Source: Pseudarthrobacter sulfonivorans (GTDB lineage Bacteria; Actinomycetota; Actinomycetes; Actinomycetales; Micrococcaceae). From it: a stretch of 64,000 bases of DNA. The notes beneath the pieces were generated by a model, which was given only the letters and a program-made list of their open reading frames with translations, searched no databases and had not been told where the DNA came from. The stretch covers positions 29,341 to 93,340 of the forward strand of contig NZ_JANFCZ010000016.1 in NCBI RefSeq assembly GCF_024391045.1, given 5' to 3'. The translations under genes and the position numbers were made by a program. This document shows positions 16,627-25,152 of the stretch, piece by piece; within the stretch, counting starts at the first letter, position 1, and every line of letters starts with the position of its first letter.

Positions 16627-18129
16627 GTGTCCCATCATCGGTTGGCCCCTAACGTCCACGAGAAGACGAACGCTCTCGAGGCAGCCCTGAGCGCACTGCG
16701 GACCGAGCTGGAACTGCCCGGACCCTACCCCGCTGAGGCGGTCCGTGACGCAGAGGCCGCGGTGGCCGCCCATCAGCTGCCCGCCACGGACCTCACGGAC
16801 GTGGAGTTCCTGACCATCGATCCGGCGTCGTCCACGGACCTTGACCAGGCGCTGTTCATCGAGCGTTCCGACGCCGGCTACCGGGTGCTGTACGCCATCG
16901 CGGACGTGCCCTCCTTTGTCCGTCCCGGCGGCAGCCTGGACGCCGAAACCCGCAGGCGCGGCCAGACGTTCTACGCCCCGGACGGCCGGATCCCGCTGCA
17001 CCCCGAGGTGATCAGCGAGGGCGCCGGCAGCTTGCTGGCCGACCAGCTGTGTGCCGCGTTTGTTTGGGAATTCGGGCTCGACGACGCCGCCCACGTAAGC
17101 AGTGTGTCCGTTCGGCGCGCCACCATCCGCAGCCGGTCAAAGCTGGACTACAAGGGTGTTCAGGCGCAGATCGATGCCGGAACGGCCAACCCCGTGCTGC
17201 AACTCCTGAAGGAAGTGGGGCTCAAGCGCGTTGAACTGGAACGCCAGCGCGGCGGTGCCAGCCTGAACATGCCGGAGCAGGAAATCGTCCAGCTGCCCGA
17301 CGGCGGCTACCGGATTGCCGCCGCGCCCCAGCTCCCGGTGGAGGACTGGAATGCCCAGATTTCCCTGATGACCGGAATGGCGGCCGCGGACATGATGCTG
17401 GCGGGGAAGGTGGGCATCCTGCGCACCATGCCCGCCCCGGACGAGCGCTCGCTCCGGCATTTCCGGCTCCAGACCGTGGCCCTCGGCAAGCCATGGGACG
17501 GGAAGATCAGCTACGGCGAGTACCTTCGCAGCCTCGATCCCACCGAACCCCGGCAACTGGCCATCCTGCACTCCGCCGGCATGCTGTTCCGCGGAGCCAG
17601 CTACACCGCCTTTGACGGTACCGTTCCTGACGACGCCATCCAGTCGGCCATCGGGGCCGCCTATGCCCACACCACGGCACCCCTCCGTCGGCTGATCGAC
17701 AGGTTTGTCCTGGTGATCTGCGAAGCCCTCAGCAACGGCAAGCCGGTCCCTGACTGGGCACGGGAAGCTCTGCCCACCCTCCCGGAAATCATGGCCGCCT
17801 CCGATCAGCTGGCAAGCCGCATGGAACGCATGGCACTGGACACGGTGGAGGCCGCCCTCCTGGTCAACCACATCGGCCAGGAGTTTGATGCCATTGTCAT
17901 TTCGGGGTCCAAGCCGCAGAAGGAGAACGGCAACGGCGCCAAAAACGGCAACGGTGCGAAGAACGGCAATGGCAAGAACGGCAGCGGTCCTTCGGGGATT
18001 GTCCAGATCGCCGAGCCGGCCGTGACGGCCCGGTGCGCCGGCGACCTCGAATCCGGTACCCAGGTCCGCGTTCGCCTGATCTCCTCCGATATCGCCGCCC
18101 GAGAGGTCCACTTCGAGCTCCTGCCCTGA
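16627..18129 (+). CDS. RNB-domain 3'-5' exoribonuclease (RNase II/R family)
   Basis: Hydrolytic exoribonuclease for RNA turnover. The catalytic RNB domain starts near residue 55 with EFLTIDPASSTDLDQALFIE, containing the metal-binding aspartates, then YAIADVPSFV, GRIPLHPEVISEGAGSLL and a later TTAPLRRLIDR that matches the domain end. At 500 residues it is shorter than E. coli RNase II and R and lacks N-terminal cold-shock domains; the C-terminal S1-like part is reduced. A (NGNGAK)n low-complexity insert at about residues 434-453 splits the C-terminal region. Start GTG 16627 is set by the TAACCT -10. It stands alone between thiE and the helicase. Confidence 0.9.
   Translation: MSHHRLAPNVHEKTNALEAALSALRTELELPGPYPAEAVRDAEAAVAAHQLPATDLTDVEFLTIDPASSTDLDQALFIERSDAGYRVLYAIADVPSFVRPGGSLDAETRRRGQTFYAPDGRIPLHPEVISEGAGSLLADQLCAAFVWEFGLDDAAHVSSVSVRRATIRSRSKLDYKGVQAQIDAGTANPVLQLLKEVGLKRVELERQRGGASLNMPEQEIVQLPDGGYRIAAAPQLPVEDWNAQISLMTGMAAADMMLAGKVGILRTMPAPDERSLRHFRLQTVALGKPWDGKISYGEYLRSLDPTEPRQLAILHSAGMLFRGASYTAFDGTVPDDAIQSAIGAAYAHTTAPLRRLIDRFVLVICEALSNGKPVPDWAREALPTLPEIMAASDQLASRMERMALDTVEAALLVNHIGQEFDAIVISGSKPQKENGNGAKNGNGAKNGNGKNGSGPSGIVQIAEPAVTARCAGDLESGTQVRVRLISSDIAAREVHFELLP
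17926..17985 (+). repeat. Short tandem repeat inside the RNB gene
   Basis: Two 18-bp units (AACGGCAACGGCGCCAAA and a near copy) at 17926-17961 are followed by shorter derivatives, encoding NGNGAK-NGNGAK-NGNGK-NGSG. The units keep the frame, so copy-number change would alter linker length without inactivating the gene. Confidence 0.85.
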
Positions 18130-18182
18130 GCCGGCTGCCCCTGCTTCGAGGGCCAAAAGCCGGGATTCGGGATCCGTACGGC

Positions 18183-18420
18183 TAGACTGAAGATGTAGAA
18201 ATGGATGCCCGGTCGTTGATTTCCTTGATTTTGAATTCAACAAGCCCGCCCCTACGCGATCTTGAGATACACCCGCTGGTCACCAGTGCCAGCATTTAGA
18301 TAGCCCGCGATCGGCTTCCACTGGATTAGCTTGTGCGCCTGAGCATGCTCCGGAGCGGCCGCGTTGGCCGGCCCGTTGAGCAGGCAGCGCCAATGCCCAA
18401 ATGAATAAGGAAACTCACCT
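18183..18420 (+). promoter_or_regulatory. Putative promoter and long 5' untranslated region of the DEAD-box helicase
   Basis: TAGACT at 18183-18188 is the best -10 candidate upstream of the helicase, implying a ~225-nt leader. The leader includes an AT-rich stretch with the perfect 10-bp palindrome TTGAATTCAA (18231-18240) and ends in an AAGGAAA ribosome-binding site before GTG 18421. No ORF or known riboswitch motif is seen. Long structured leaders are common on cold-shock helicase genes. Confidence 0.4.
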
Positions 18421-20127
18421 GTGAGTGAATTGCATACCCACCAGCTCCTAATGGACGATTCCGGCGTCGAAACGATCGAACCTGAAGAAACCATCATCTC
18501 CGACGAGAAGCCGCACGAAATCGCGGAAAAGTCCTTCGCCGACTACAACGTCCGCGCCGACATCGTCGAGTCCCTGGCAGACGCCGGGATCACGCACCCG
18601 TTCCCCATCCAGTCCATGACCCTGCCGGTGGCCCTGGCGGGCCACGACATCATCGGCCAGGCCAAGACCGGCACCGGCAAGACCCTCGGTTTCGGCATCC
18701 CCGCGCTTCAGCGCGTGGTGGGCCGGGACGATGCCGGCTTCGATAAGCTCGCCGTTCCGGGCGCGCCGCAGGCCCTGGTGATCGTGCCCACCCGCGAGCT
18801 GGCGGTCCAGGTGGCCAACGACCTCCAGACTGCCTCACTCAAGCGCAACGCCCGTATCGCCACCATCTACGGTGGCCGTGCCTACGAGCCGCAGGTCGAG
18901 GCCCTGCAGAAGGGCGTCGAGATTGTGGTGGGCACCCCCGGCCGCCTCATTGACCTGTACAAGCAGAAGCACCTGAGCCTGAAGAACGTCAAGATCGTCA
19001 TCCTCGACGAGGCTGACGAAATGCTGGACCTCGGCTTCCTGCCGGACGTGGAAACGTTGATCGCCGGCACCCCCGCCGTCCGCCAGACGCTCCTGTTCTC
19101 CGCCACCATGCCCGGCCCCGTTATTGCCATGGCCCGCCGCTACATGACCCAGCCCACCCACATCCGCGCGGCCGATCCCCAGGACGAGGGCCTCACCAAG
19201 CGCGATATCCGCCAGCTCATCTACCGTGCCCACAGCATGGACAAGGTTGAAGTTGTTGCCCGCATCCTGCAGGCACGGGGTCGCGGCCGCACCATCATCT
19301 TCACCAAGACCAAGCGGACCGCCGCGAAGGTGGCCGAGGAACTGGTGGACCGCGGCTTCGCGGCCGCCGCCATCCACGGCGACCTCGGCCAGGGTGCCCG
19401 CGAGCAGGCGCTCCGCGCCTTCCGCAACAACAAAGTGGACGTCCTGGTGGCCACCGACGTCGCCGCCCGCGGCATCGATGTGGACGACGTGACGCACGTG
19501 ATCAACTACCAGTGCGTTGAGGACGAGAAGATCTACCTGCACCGTGTGGGCCGCACCGGCCGCGCCGGCAACAAGGGCACCGCCGTGACCTTCGTTGACT
19601 GGGACGATATGCCACGCTGGGGCCTGATCAACAAAGCGCTTGGCCTGAGCGTTCCGGAGCCGGTGGAAACCTACTCCTCCTCGCCCCACCTCTACGAAGA
19701 GCTGGACATCCCCGAGGGCACCAAAGGCCGTCTCCCCCGCAACAAGCGCACCCTCGCCGGTGTTGACGCCGAAGTCCTCGAGGACCTGGGCGAAACCGGC
19801 AAGAAGAACTCCCGCGCCAGCGGAAAAAACGGCGGGCATGAGCGCGGACGCGACGCCGGCCGTTCAGGCGGGCGCGAAGGAAGCCGCCGCGGCGGCTCAG
19901 AAGGTGGCCGCTCAGGTGAGGGCAGCCGCTCAGGCGAGCGTCGCCGTCGTACGTCTGATGCGGCGACGGCCGGCACCGGGCCGGCCGCCGAATCCGCGGC
20001 TCCGGCTGCGACCGCCGGCGAAGTGGACCCCCGCGCCCGGCGCAGCCGGACCCGCACCCGCCGCCGCAACGGCGAAGTGGTGGCCGGCGCCGACAAAGGC
20101 ACGCAGCCCGGCAGCACAGAGGCCTAA
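18421..20127 (+). CDS. DEAD-box ATP-dependent RNA helicase with basic RG-rich tail
   Basis: RNA-unwinding ATPase likely acting in ribosome assembly or mRNA decay. All helicase motifs are present in the 568-residue protein: Q motif THPFPIQS, I AKTGTGKT, Ia PTRELA, Ib TPGRL, II DEAD (VILDEADEMLDLG), III SAT, IV IIFTKT, V ATDVAARGID and VI HRVGRTGRAG. After the core (residues ~40-400) comes a ~150-residue tail rich in Arg, Gly and Ser (GGREGSRRGGSEGGR), typical of RNA-binding extensions in CsdA/DeaD-like proteins. GTG start with an AAGGAAA site. The methyltransferase gene follows 8 bp after the stop, so the two are co-transcribed. Confidence 0.95.
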   Translation: MSELHTHQLLMDDSGVETIEPEETIISDEKPHEIAEKSFADYNVRADIVESLADAGITHPFPIQSMTLPVALAGHDIIGQAKTGTGKTLGFGIPALQRVVGRDDAGFDKLAVPGAPQALVIVPTRELAVQVANDLQTASLKRNARIATIYGGRAYEPQVEALQKGVEIVVGTPGRLIDLYKQKHLSLKNVKIVILDEADEMLDLGFLPDVETLIAGTPAVRQTLLFSATMPGPVIAMARRYMTQPTHIRAADPQDEGLTKRDIRQLIYRAHSMDKVEVVARILQARGRGRTIIFTKTKRTAAKVAEELVDRGFAAAAIHGDLGQGAREQALRAFRNNKVDVLVATDVAARGIDVDDVTHVINYQCVEDEKIYLHRVGRTGRAGNKGTAVTFVDWDDMPRWGLINKALGLSVPEPVETYSSSPHLYEELDIPEGTKGRLPRNKRTLAGVDAEVLEDLGETGKKNSRASGKNGGHERGRDAGRSGGREGSRRGGSEGGRSGEGSRSGERRRRTSDAATAGTGPAAESAAPAATAGEVDPRARRSRTRTRRRNGEVVAGADKGTQPGSTEA

Positions 20128-20135
20128 CAGCCTCG

Positions 20136-21008
20136 ATGACTGACACCGTCTGGGCGCCGGACGGCAGCAACCTGGTGGTTCACGCGGACAACGCGGAGTA
20201 CCTCCCCTCGCTGCCGGACGGCGCCTTCACACTCATTTACGTGGACCCGCCGTTCAACACCGGCCGGGCCCAGACCCGCCAGGAAACCCGGATGGTGCTC
20301 AACACTGACGGTGACGGCGACCGCGTGGGCTTCAAGGGCCGCTCCTACGACACCATCAAGGGGGCATTGCACCGTTACGATGACGCCTTCAGCGATTACT
20401 GGGCCTTCTTGGAACCCCGGCTCGTGGAGGCCTGGCGGCTGCTGGCTGATGACGGCACGCTCTACCTCCACCTGGATTACCGGGAAGTCCATTACGCCAA
20501 GGTGATGCTGGACGCGATCTTCGGCCGCGAGTGCTTCCTGAACGAGATCATCTGGGCGTACGACTACGGTGCACGCGCCAAATACCGCTGGCCCACCAAA
20601 CACGACAACATCCTCGTCTACGTCAAAAACCCGTCGAAATACCACTTCGACAGCGCCGAGGTTGACCGCGAGCCCTACATGGCCCCCGGCCTGGTCACGC
20701 CTGCCAAACGGGAACTCGGGAAACTGCCCACCGACGTGTGGTGGCACACCATCGTCTCCCCCACCGGCAAGGAAAAAACCGGCTACCCCACGCAGAAGCC
20801 CGAGGGCCTCATCCGGCGGGTGGTGGCCGCCTCAAGCAGGCCCGGTGACTGGTGCCTGGACTTCTTCGCCGGCTCCGGCACGCTCGGTGCGGTGGCGGCC
20901 AAGCTCGGCCGGAAGTTTGTCTGCGTGGACCAGAACCAGCCCGCCATCGACGTCATGGCCAAGCGGTTGGGTGCCCACGCGACCTTTACGTCCTTCCCGC
21001 CCAAGTAG
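20136..21008 (+). CDS. Solitary beta-class DNA (N4-cytosine or N6-adenine) methyltransferase
   Basis: Transfers methyl groups from S-adenosylmethionine to an exocyclic amino group in DNA. The 290-residue protein has motif IV (VDPPF, residues 36-40) near the N-terminus and the SAM-binding motif FAGSGT (244-249) near the C-terminus. That circular order, IV-VIII, target domain, then I, defines the beta class. The region ~110-230 (EIIWAYDYGARAKYRW to GYPTQKPEGLIRR) contains the TQKP motif common in such enzymes. No restriction endonuclease, specificity subunit or Vsr gene is adjacent, so it looks like an orphan methyltransferase with a housekeeping or epigenetic role. It trails the helicase by 8 bp and converges with the PHP gene. 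Confidence 0.9.
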   Translation: MTDTVWAPDGSNLVVHADNAEYLPSLPDGAFTLIYVDPPFNTGRAQTRQETRMVLNTDGDGDRVGFKGRSYDTIKGALHRYDDAFSDYWAFLEPRLVEAWRLLADDGTLYLHLDYREVHYAKVMLDAIFGRECFLNEIIWAYDYGARAKYRWPTKHDNILVYVKNPSKYHFDSAEVDREPYMAPGLVTPAKRELGKLPTDVWWHTIVSPTGKEKTGYPTQKPEGLIRRVVAASSRPGDWCLDFFAGSGTLGAVAAKLGRKFVCVDQNQPAIDVMAKRLGAHATFTSFPPK

Positions 21009-21016
21009 GTCGCTGG

Positions 21017-21865
21017 TTAAGGCCGGACGACGACGGTTCCCGTGCCGAGTGCCTCGATCCGGTCGAGTACCGCCGGCGCGGTGAGGTTCTCCCCCAGCAG
21101 ATTGGGCTTGCCGGTGCCGTGGTAGTCGGAGGATCCCGTGATCAGGAGCCCGTGTTCGGCGGCCAGGCGGCGCAGGAACTCGCGCCCTTCTTCCGGGTTG
21201 TCGCGATGGTTGATCTCCAGTCCCACCAAGCCGGCGTCGATCATCTCCCGGTAGGTGCGCTCCCCCACGATCCGTCCGCGAGAGGACGCCACGGGGTGCG
21301 CGAAGACGGGGACGCCGCCTGCCGCGCGGACAAGTTCGACGGCGGCGGCCGGGTCGGGTGCGTAGTGCTGGACAAAGTAGCGCGAACGGGAGGTAAGGAT
21401 GGACCTGAACGCTTCCGACCGGTCCGAAACAACGCCCGCCGCCACCAGGGCATCGGCGATGTGCGGGCGCCCCAGCGTGGCGCCCGGGGCGACGTGGTGG
21501 ATGACGTCGTCCCAGGTCAGGGGGTAGTCCTCGGCCAGGAGCGTCACCATGCGTTCGGCCCGGGTCAGGCGTGCGTCCTTGGACTTGGTAATCTCCTCAA
21601 GCAGTCCAGGGTGCGCCGGATCGTGCAGGTAGCTCAGCAGGTGCACGCTGATCCCCTGGTCCGTCCGGCAGGAGACTTCCATCCCCGGGACGAGGGCTAC
21701 GCCTTCTTCCAGCGCGGCGGGGGAGGCCTCTGCCCAGCCGTCCGTCGAGTCGTGATCCGTCAGCGCGATGACATCCAGGCCCGCCCGGGCAGCTGAAGCC
21801 ATGACGTCGGCGGGTGTTTCCGTACCGTCGGAAACGTTGGAGTGGGCATGCAGGTCAATCTTCAC
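21017..21865 (-). CDS. PHP-domain metal-dependent phosphoesterase
   Basis: A 282-residue protein of the polymerase-and-histidinol-phosphatase family: MKIDLHAHSNVSDGTETP (metal ligands H6, H8), IALTDHDSTDGW, VPGMEVS, FAHPVASSRGR and a C-terminal TGSSDYHGTGKPN with the last Asp/His ligands. Related stand-alone enzymes hydrolyse nucleoside 3',5'-bisphosphates or trim RNA 5' ends, but substrate cannot be read from sequence. Start GTG 21865 has TAGGCT 6 nt upstream, so it is probably leaderless. It diverges from pepP. Confidence 0.9.
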   Translation of the reverse strand: MKIDLHAHSNVSDGTETPADVMASAARAGLDVIALTDHDSTDGWAEASPAALEEGVALVPGMEVSCRTDQGISVHLLSYLHDPAHPGLLEEITKSKDARLTRAERMVTLLAEDYPLTWDDVIHHVAPGATLGRPHIADALVAAGVVSDRSEAFRSILTSRSRYFVQHYAPDPAAAVELVRAAGGVPVFAHPVASSRGRIVGERTYREMIDAGLVGLEINHRDNPEEGREFLRRLAAEHGLLITGSSDYHGTGKPNLLGENLTAPAVLDRIEALGTGTVVVRP

Positions 21866-21871
21866 CTGCCC

Positions 21872-21877
21872 AGCCTA
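21872..21877 (-). promoter_or_regulatory. Candidate -10 of the PHP gene
   Basis: Minus-strand TAGGCT sits 6 nt (GGGCAG) before the GTG start at 21865. Confidence 0.5.
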
Positions 21878-21946
21878 GTTGACCGTGCCTGCCCGGTATT
21901 GGCTCCGTTGTCGCGCATGCCCGGCCGCTGGTGAGACGATGGTGCC

Positions 21947-23545
21947 GTGAACGATGCCGAAAACACCCAAAACTCTGCTTCCCAGCCCCTCGACGAGCGC
22001 GTCAACAACCGCTCGCAGCGGCCAAGTTCCGATGCCTTCAAGGCCTTTATGGCCAGCAACTGGGCGCCCACCGGCCAGGCGATGCCGGCCCGCGACGCGG
22101 TGGCCGGTTATGCTGCGGCCCGGCGCAAGGCTATCTCGGACCAGTTCAAAGGCGAACGGCTGGTCATCCCCGCAGGCCCGCTGAAGGTCCGGTCCAACGA
22201 CTGCGATTACCGCTTCCGCCCCCACTCCGCCTTCGCCCACCTCACCGGCCTCGGCCTCGACCACGAGCCGGATGCGGTCCTCATCCTGGAACCGGCAGGG
22301 GAAGGAACGGGCGACGACGGCGGGAACCACCGCGCCACCCTGTACTTCCGTCCCCTGGCCGGCCGGGACACGGAACAGTTCTATGCGGACTCCAGGTCCG
22401 GCGAATTCTGGATCGGTGCCCGCCCCACGCTTGAGGAGTTCGAGACCCGCCTGGGCCTGCCCACCGCGCACATCGATGAGCTGGAAACCGCCATCACCAA
22501 GAACGTGGGCGCTCCCGAGATTGGCGGCATCTCCATCCGGCTGGTCCGCAAGGTGGACGAGAACATCGACGCCCTGGTGGACACTGCCCGCTACAACACG
22601 GCCAAGGATCCGGAGAACCTGGACCTTGCCGTCCTGGATGCCCTCGACGAGAAACTGTCCGAATCCCTGTCCGAACTCCGGCTCCTCAAGGACGACTGGG
22701 AAGTCGAACAGATGAAGACGGCCGTGGCAGCCACGGCCGAAGGGTTTGTGGAAGTAGTCAAGTCCCTTCCACGGGCACTGACCCACGCCCGCGGCGAACG
22801 CGTGGTGGAAGGTGCCTTCTTTGCACGGGCCCGCGAAGTGGGCAACGAACTCGGCTACGACACCATCGCGGCCGCAGGGAACAATGCCACGGTGCTGCAC
22901 TGGACCCGAAACACCGGCCAGGTCAACGCCGGCGAACTCCTCCTCCTGGACGCTGGCGTAGAGGCCGACTCGCTGTACACGGCCGACGTCACCCGGACCT
23001 TGCCCGTCAACGGCACGTTCAGCGATGTCCAGCGGAAGATCTATGAAGCCGTCCTGGATGCGGCGGACGCCGGATTCGCCGCCGCGCAGCCCGGCACCAA
23101 GTTCCGCGACATCCACACTGCCGCCACAACCGTGCTGGCCGAACGGCTTGCCGAATGGGGCCTGCTGCCTGTCAGCGTGGAGGAAGCCATCAGCCCGGAG
23201 GGCCAGCAGCACCGGCGCTGGATGCCGCACGGCACCAGCCACCACCTGGGCCTCGACGTCCATGACTGCGCCCAGGCCAAGCGTGAGCTCTACCTCGATG
23301 GCATCCTGACTCCGGGCATGGTCTTCACCATCGAGCCCGGCCTCTACTTCAAGAACGAAGACCTGGCCATCCCGGCCGAGTACCGCGGGATCGGTGTGCG
23401 GATCGAGGACGACATCCTCATGACGGCCGACGGTCCGGTCAACCTCAGCGCCGAACTCCCCCGTAAGGCTGCCGACGTCGAAGCGTGGATGGCGGGAATC
23501 TACGCCGAGGTGGAGCACACAGCCACCCACGGGGGTGCCGTCTAA
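21947..23545 (+). CDS. pepP: Xaa-Pro aminopeptidase (aminopeptidase P, M24B)
   Basis: Cytosolic dinuclear-metal peptidase that removes N-terminal residues preceding proline. The 532-residue protein has an N-terminal creatinase-like domain (residues ~60-235, including DCDYRFRPHSAFAHLTGL) and a C-terminal pita-bread domain. The metal ligands are visible as aspartates in LLLDAGVEADSLYTADVTRT, histidine in GTSHHLGLDVHDC, and glutamates in VFTIEPGLYF and RIEDDILM. Start GTG 21947; GACGAT 6 nt upstream is a weak -10-like sequence. Alone between divergent PHP and the sugar importer. Confidence 0.94.
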   Translation: MNDAENTQNSASQPLDERVNNRSQRPSSDAFKAFMASNWAPTGQAMPARDAVAGYAAARRKAISDQFKGERLVIPAGPLKVRSNDCDYRFRPHSAFAHLTGLGLDHEPDAVLILEPAGEGTGDDGGNHRATLYFRPLAGRDTEQFYADSRSGEFWIGARPTLEEFETRLGLPTAHIDELETAITKNVGAPEIGGISIRLVRKVDENIDALVDTARYNTAKDPENLDLAVLDALDEKLSESLSELRLLKDDWEVEQMKTAVAATAEGFVEVVKSLPRALTHARGERVVEGAFFARAREVGNELGYDTIAAAGNNATVLHWTRNTGQVNAGELLLLDAGVEADSLYTADVTRTLPVNGTFSDVQRKIYEAVLDAADAGFAAAQPGTKFRDIHTAATTVLAERLAEWGLLPVSVEEAISPEGQQHRRWMPHGTSHHLGLDVHDCAQAKRELYLDGILTPGMVFTIEPGLYFKNEDLAIPAEYRGIGVRIEDDILMTADGPVNLSAELPRKAADVEAWMAGIYAEVEHTATHGGAV

Positions 23546-23565
23546 CGGGAGGTGGCCGTCCCGCC

Positions 23566-23592
23566 TCCCCGACAGGGAACTCCTGCCGGGGA
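23566..23592 (+). terminator. Hairpin after pepP
   Basis: TCCCCG-a-CAGG (from 23566) pairs with CCTG-c-CGGGGA (to 23592), an interrupted G/C stem. No T-tract follows, as is usual for high-GC genomes. Confidence 0.45.
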
Positions 23593-23627
23593 ACGCCTGC
23601 CCATGATGAAGCTCCGGTAACAGTTTT

Positions 23628-23643
23628 TGGCAATCGCTTGCCA
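23628..23643. promoter_or_regulatory. LacI-family operator upstream of sugar ABC importer
   Basis: TGGCAATCGCTTGCCA is a palindrome with TGGCAA/TTGCCA arms around a central CG, the standard LacI/GalR-family operator form. It lies ~105 bp upstream of the binding-protein gene. No LacI-type repressor gene is in this window, so it would be acted on in trans. Confidence 0.75.
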
Positions 23644-23748
23644 GAGTTTGACTCCGGTGAATACGCTAGCCGCGGAGAATGAAAACCATAGACTGTGATC
23701 TAAGTCTCGGGTCTCTGCCGCAACGTATGCCTTCAAAGGAGAAGTCTC

Positions 23749-25119
23749 ATGGGTATGTCCAAACCACGTCGCCTGGGTGCTGTTGCCGCCGCGACAATTT
23801 CCGTCCTGCTGCTCGCCGCGTGCGGCGGTTCGGGCGGGTCCGGCGGCACCAGCACTGGTGGCACGGGCGGCAAGGTGGATGGCGCCGGTAAAACGCTCAA
23901 CGTCCTGATGAACGTGACCGCGCAGTATCCCCAGGAGCAGCAGGCCTGGTTCAAGGAGATGAGCACCAAGTTCAAGGCGGAAACGGGAGCCGACATCCAA
24001 TGGGAGACGTTCGCCACCGCCAACGACGAGATGACCCGGATCCAGACCTCCGTGGTGTCCGGCCAGGGCCCTGACGTCTACGGGCTGGGCACCACGTTCA
24101 CCCCCACGGCTTACTCCACCGGGGCTTTCGTGAAGCTCGGTGACAACGAGTGGAACCAGCTTGGCGGCAAGGACAAGTTCGTTCCCGCCGCCCTGGGCAT
24201 TTCCGGCCCGGACAAGGACAACCAGATCGGCATCCCCTTCGTGAGCCGGCCCTTCGTGATGGCCTACAACACCGAACTGCTGGCCGCGGCCGGCATCGAT
24301 AAGCCGGCCACCACATGGGACGAATTCACCGAACAGGCCAAGAAGCTCACCAAGGGCGACCAGTACGGCGTCGCGGTGGCCTACAAGGACAACTTCGATC
24401 CGTGGAAGTACATCTGGGGAATGTCCATCCAGGCCGGCAACCCCCTCATCGACGGGGACAAGGTCCGCCTGGACGATCCCATCACCAAAAAGGCCTACGA
24501 AACCTACTTCGGTTGGGTGACCAAGGACAAGGTGGTTGACCCTGCCTCGGTTGGCTGGGCCAACCCGCAGGCCCTGGCCGCTTTCGCGGCCGGCAAGGCA
24601 GCCTACTTCCCCATGACCTCCCCGCTGTCCATACCCGCGCTGGACGCCTCGGCAGTCAAGGGCAAGTACAAGTACGCCCTGATGCCCACCGTTCCGCCGG
24701 GCGCCACCTCCAACCCGTCCGGTGGGAAGCCCGCGTCAAGCATTCTTTCCGGTGACAACCTGGTGGTTGCGGACTACTCGAAGCAGAAGGATCTCGCTTT
24801 CGCGTTCATCAAGATGATCACTGACAAGGATGTCCAGCTCAACTACTTCAAGGTCTTCGGCCAGCTTCCCGCCAACGCGGACGCTGCCAAGGAGCTCGCC
24901 AGCAATGAAGTGATCGCGCCTGCCCTTGACTCCGGTGCAAAATCCGTCGCCACGCCGTTCAGCGGTGCCTGGGGCGATGTCCAGTTGTCGCTGACCAACG
25001 TGGTGGTCCAGTCCATTCCGGACCTTTCCGCCGGCGCGGTCAGCGATGCCAGCCTCTCCCAGCGGCTGAAGGACGAACAGGCGAAGTCGCAGACTGCCCT
25101 GGACCGGGCCAAGAAGTAA
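23749..25119 (+). CDS. Extracellular sugar-binding lipoprotein of a CUT1 ABC importer
   Basis: A 456-residue family-1 solute-binding protein. It has a lipoprotein signal peptide with lipobox LLAAC (Cys ~27), a Gly/Ser-rich linker, then KTLNVLMNVTAQYPQEQQAWFKEM and GQGPDVYGLGTTFTP, typical of maltose/oligosaccharide-type binding proteins. Start ATG 23749 follows an AAAGGAGA ribosome-binding site; an in-frame ATG lies 6 nt further on. Two permeases follow at once, but no ATPase, so a shared MsmK/UgpC-type ATPase elsewhere is expected. The LacI-type operator upstream indicates sugar induction. The substrate cannot be told. Confidence 0.93.
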   Translation: MGMSKPRRLGAVAAATISVLLLAACGGSGGSGGTSTGGTGGKVDGAGKTLNVLMNVTAQYPQEQQAWFKEMSTKFKAETGADIQWETFATANDEMTRIQTSVVSGQGPDVYGLGTTFTPTAYSTGAFVKLGDNEWNQLGGKDKFVPAALGISGPDKDNQIGIPFVSRPFVMAYNTELLAAAGIDKPATTWDEFTEQAKKLTKGDQYGVAVAYKDNFDPWKYIWGMSIQAGNPLIDGDKVRLDDPITKKAYETYFGWVTKDKVVDPASVGWANPQALAAFAAGKAAYFPMTSPLSIPALDASAVKGKYKYALMPTVPPGATSNPSGGKPASSILSGDNLVVADYSKQKDLAFAFIKMITDKDVQLNYFKVFGQLPANADAAKELASNEVIAPALDSGAKSVATPFSGAWGDVQLSLTNVVVQSIPDLSAGAVSDASLSQRLKDEQAKSQTALDRAKK

Positions 25120-25152
25120 GACCTGCCGGACAACCGCGGAAGGTTACGGAAC

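Noticed and set aside
18252..18497. Minus-strand ORF in the helicase leader
   Set aside because: 81 codons with no motif, no ribosome-binding site, and it crosses the helicase start region.
20136..21008. Restriction-modification system
   Set aside because: Only a methyltransferase is present; the neighbours are a helicase and a PHP phosphoesterase without nuclease-specificity features.
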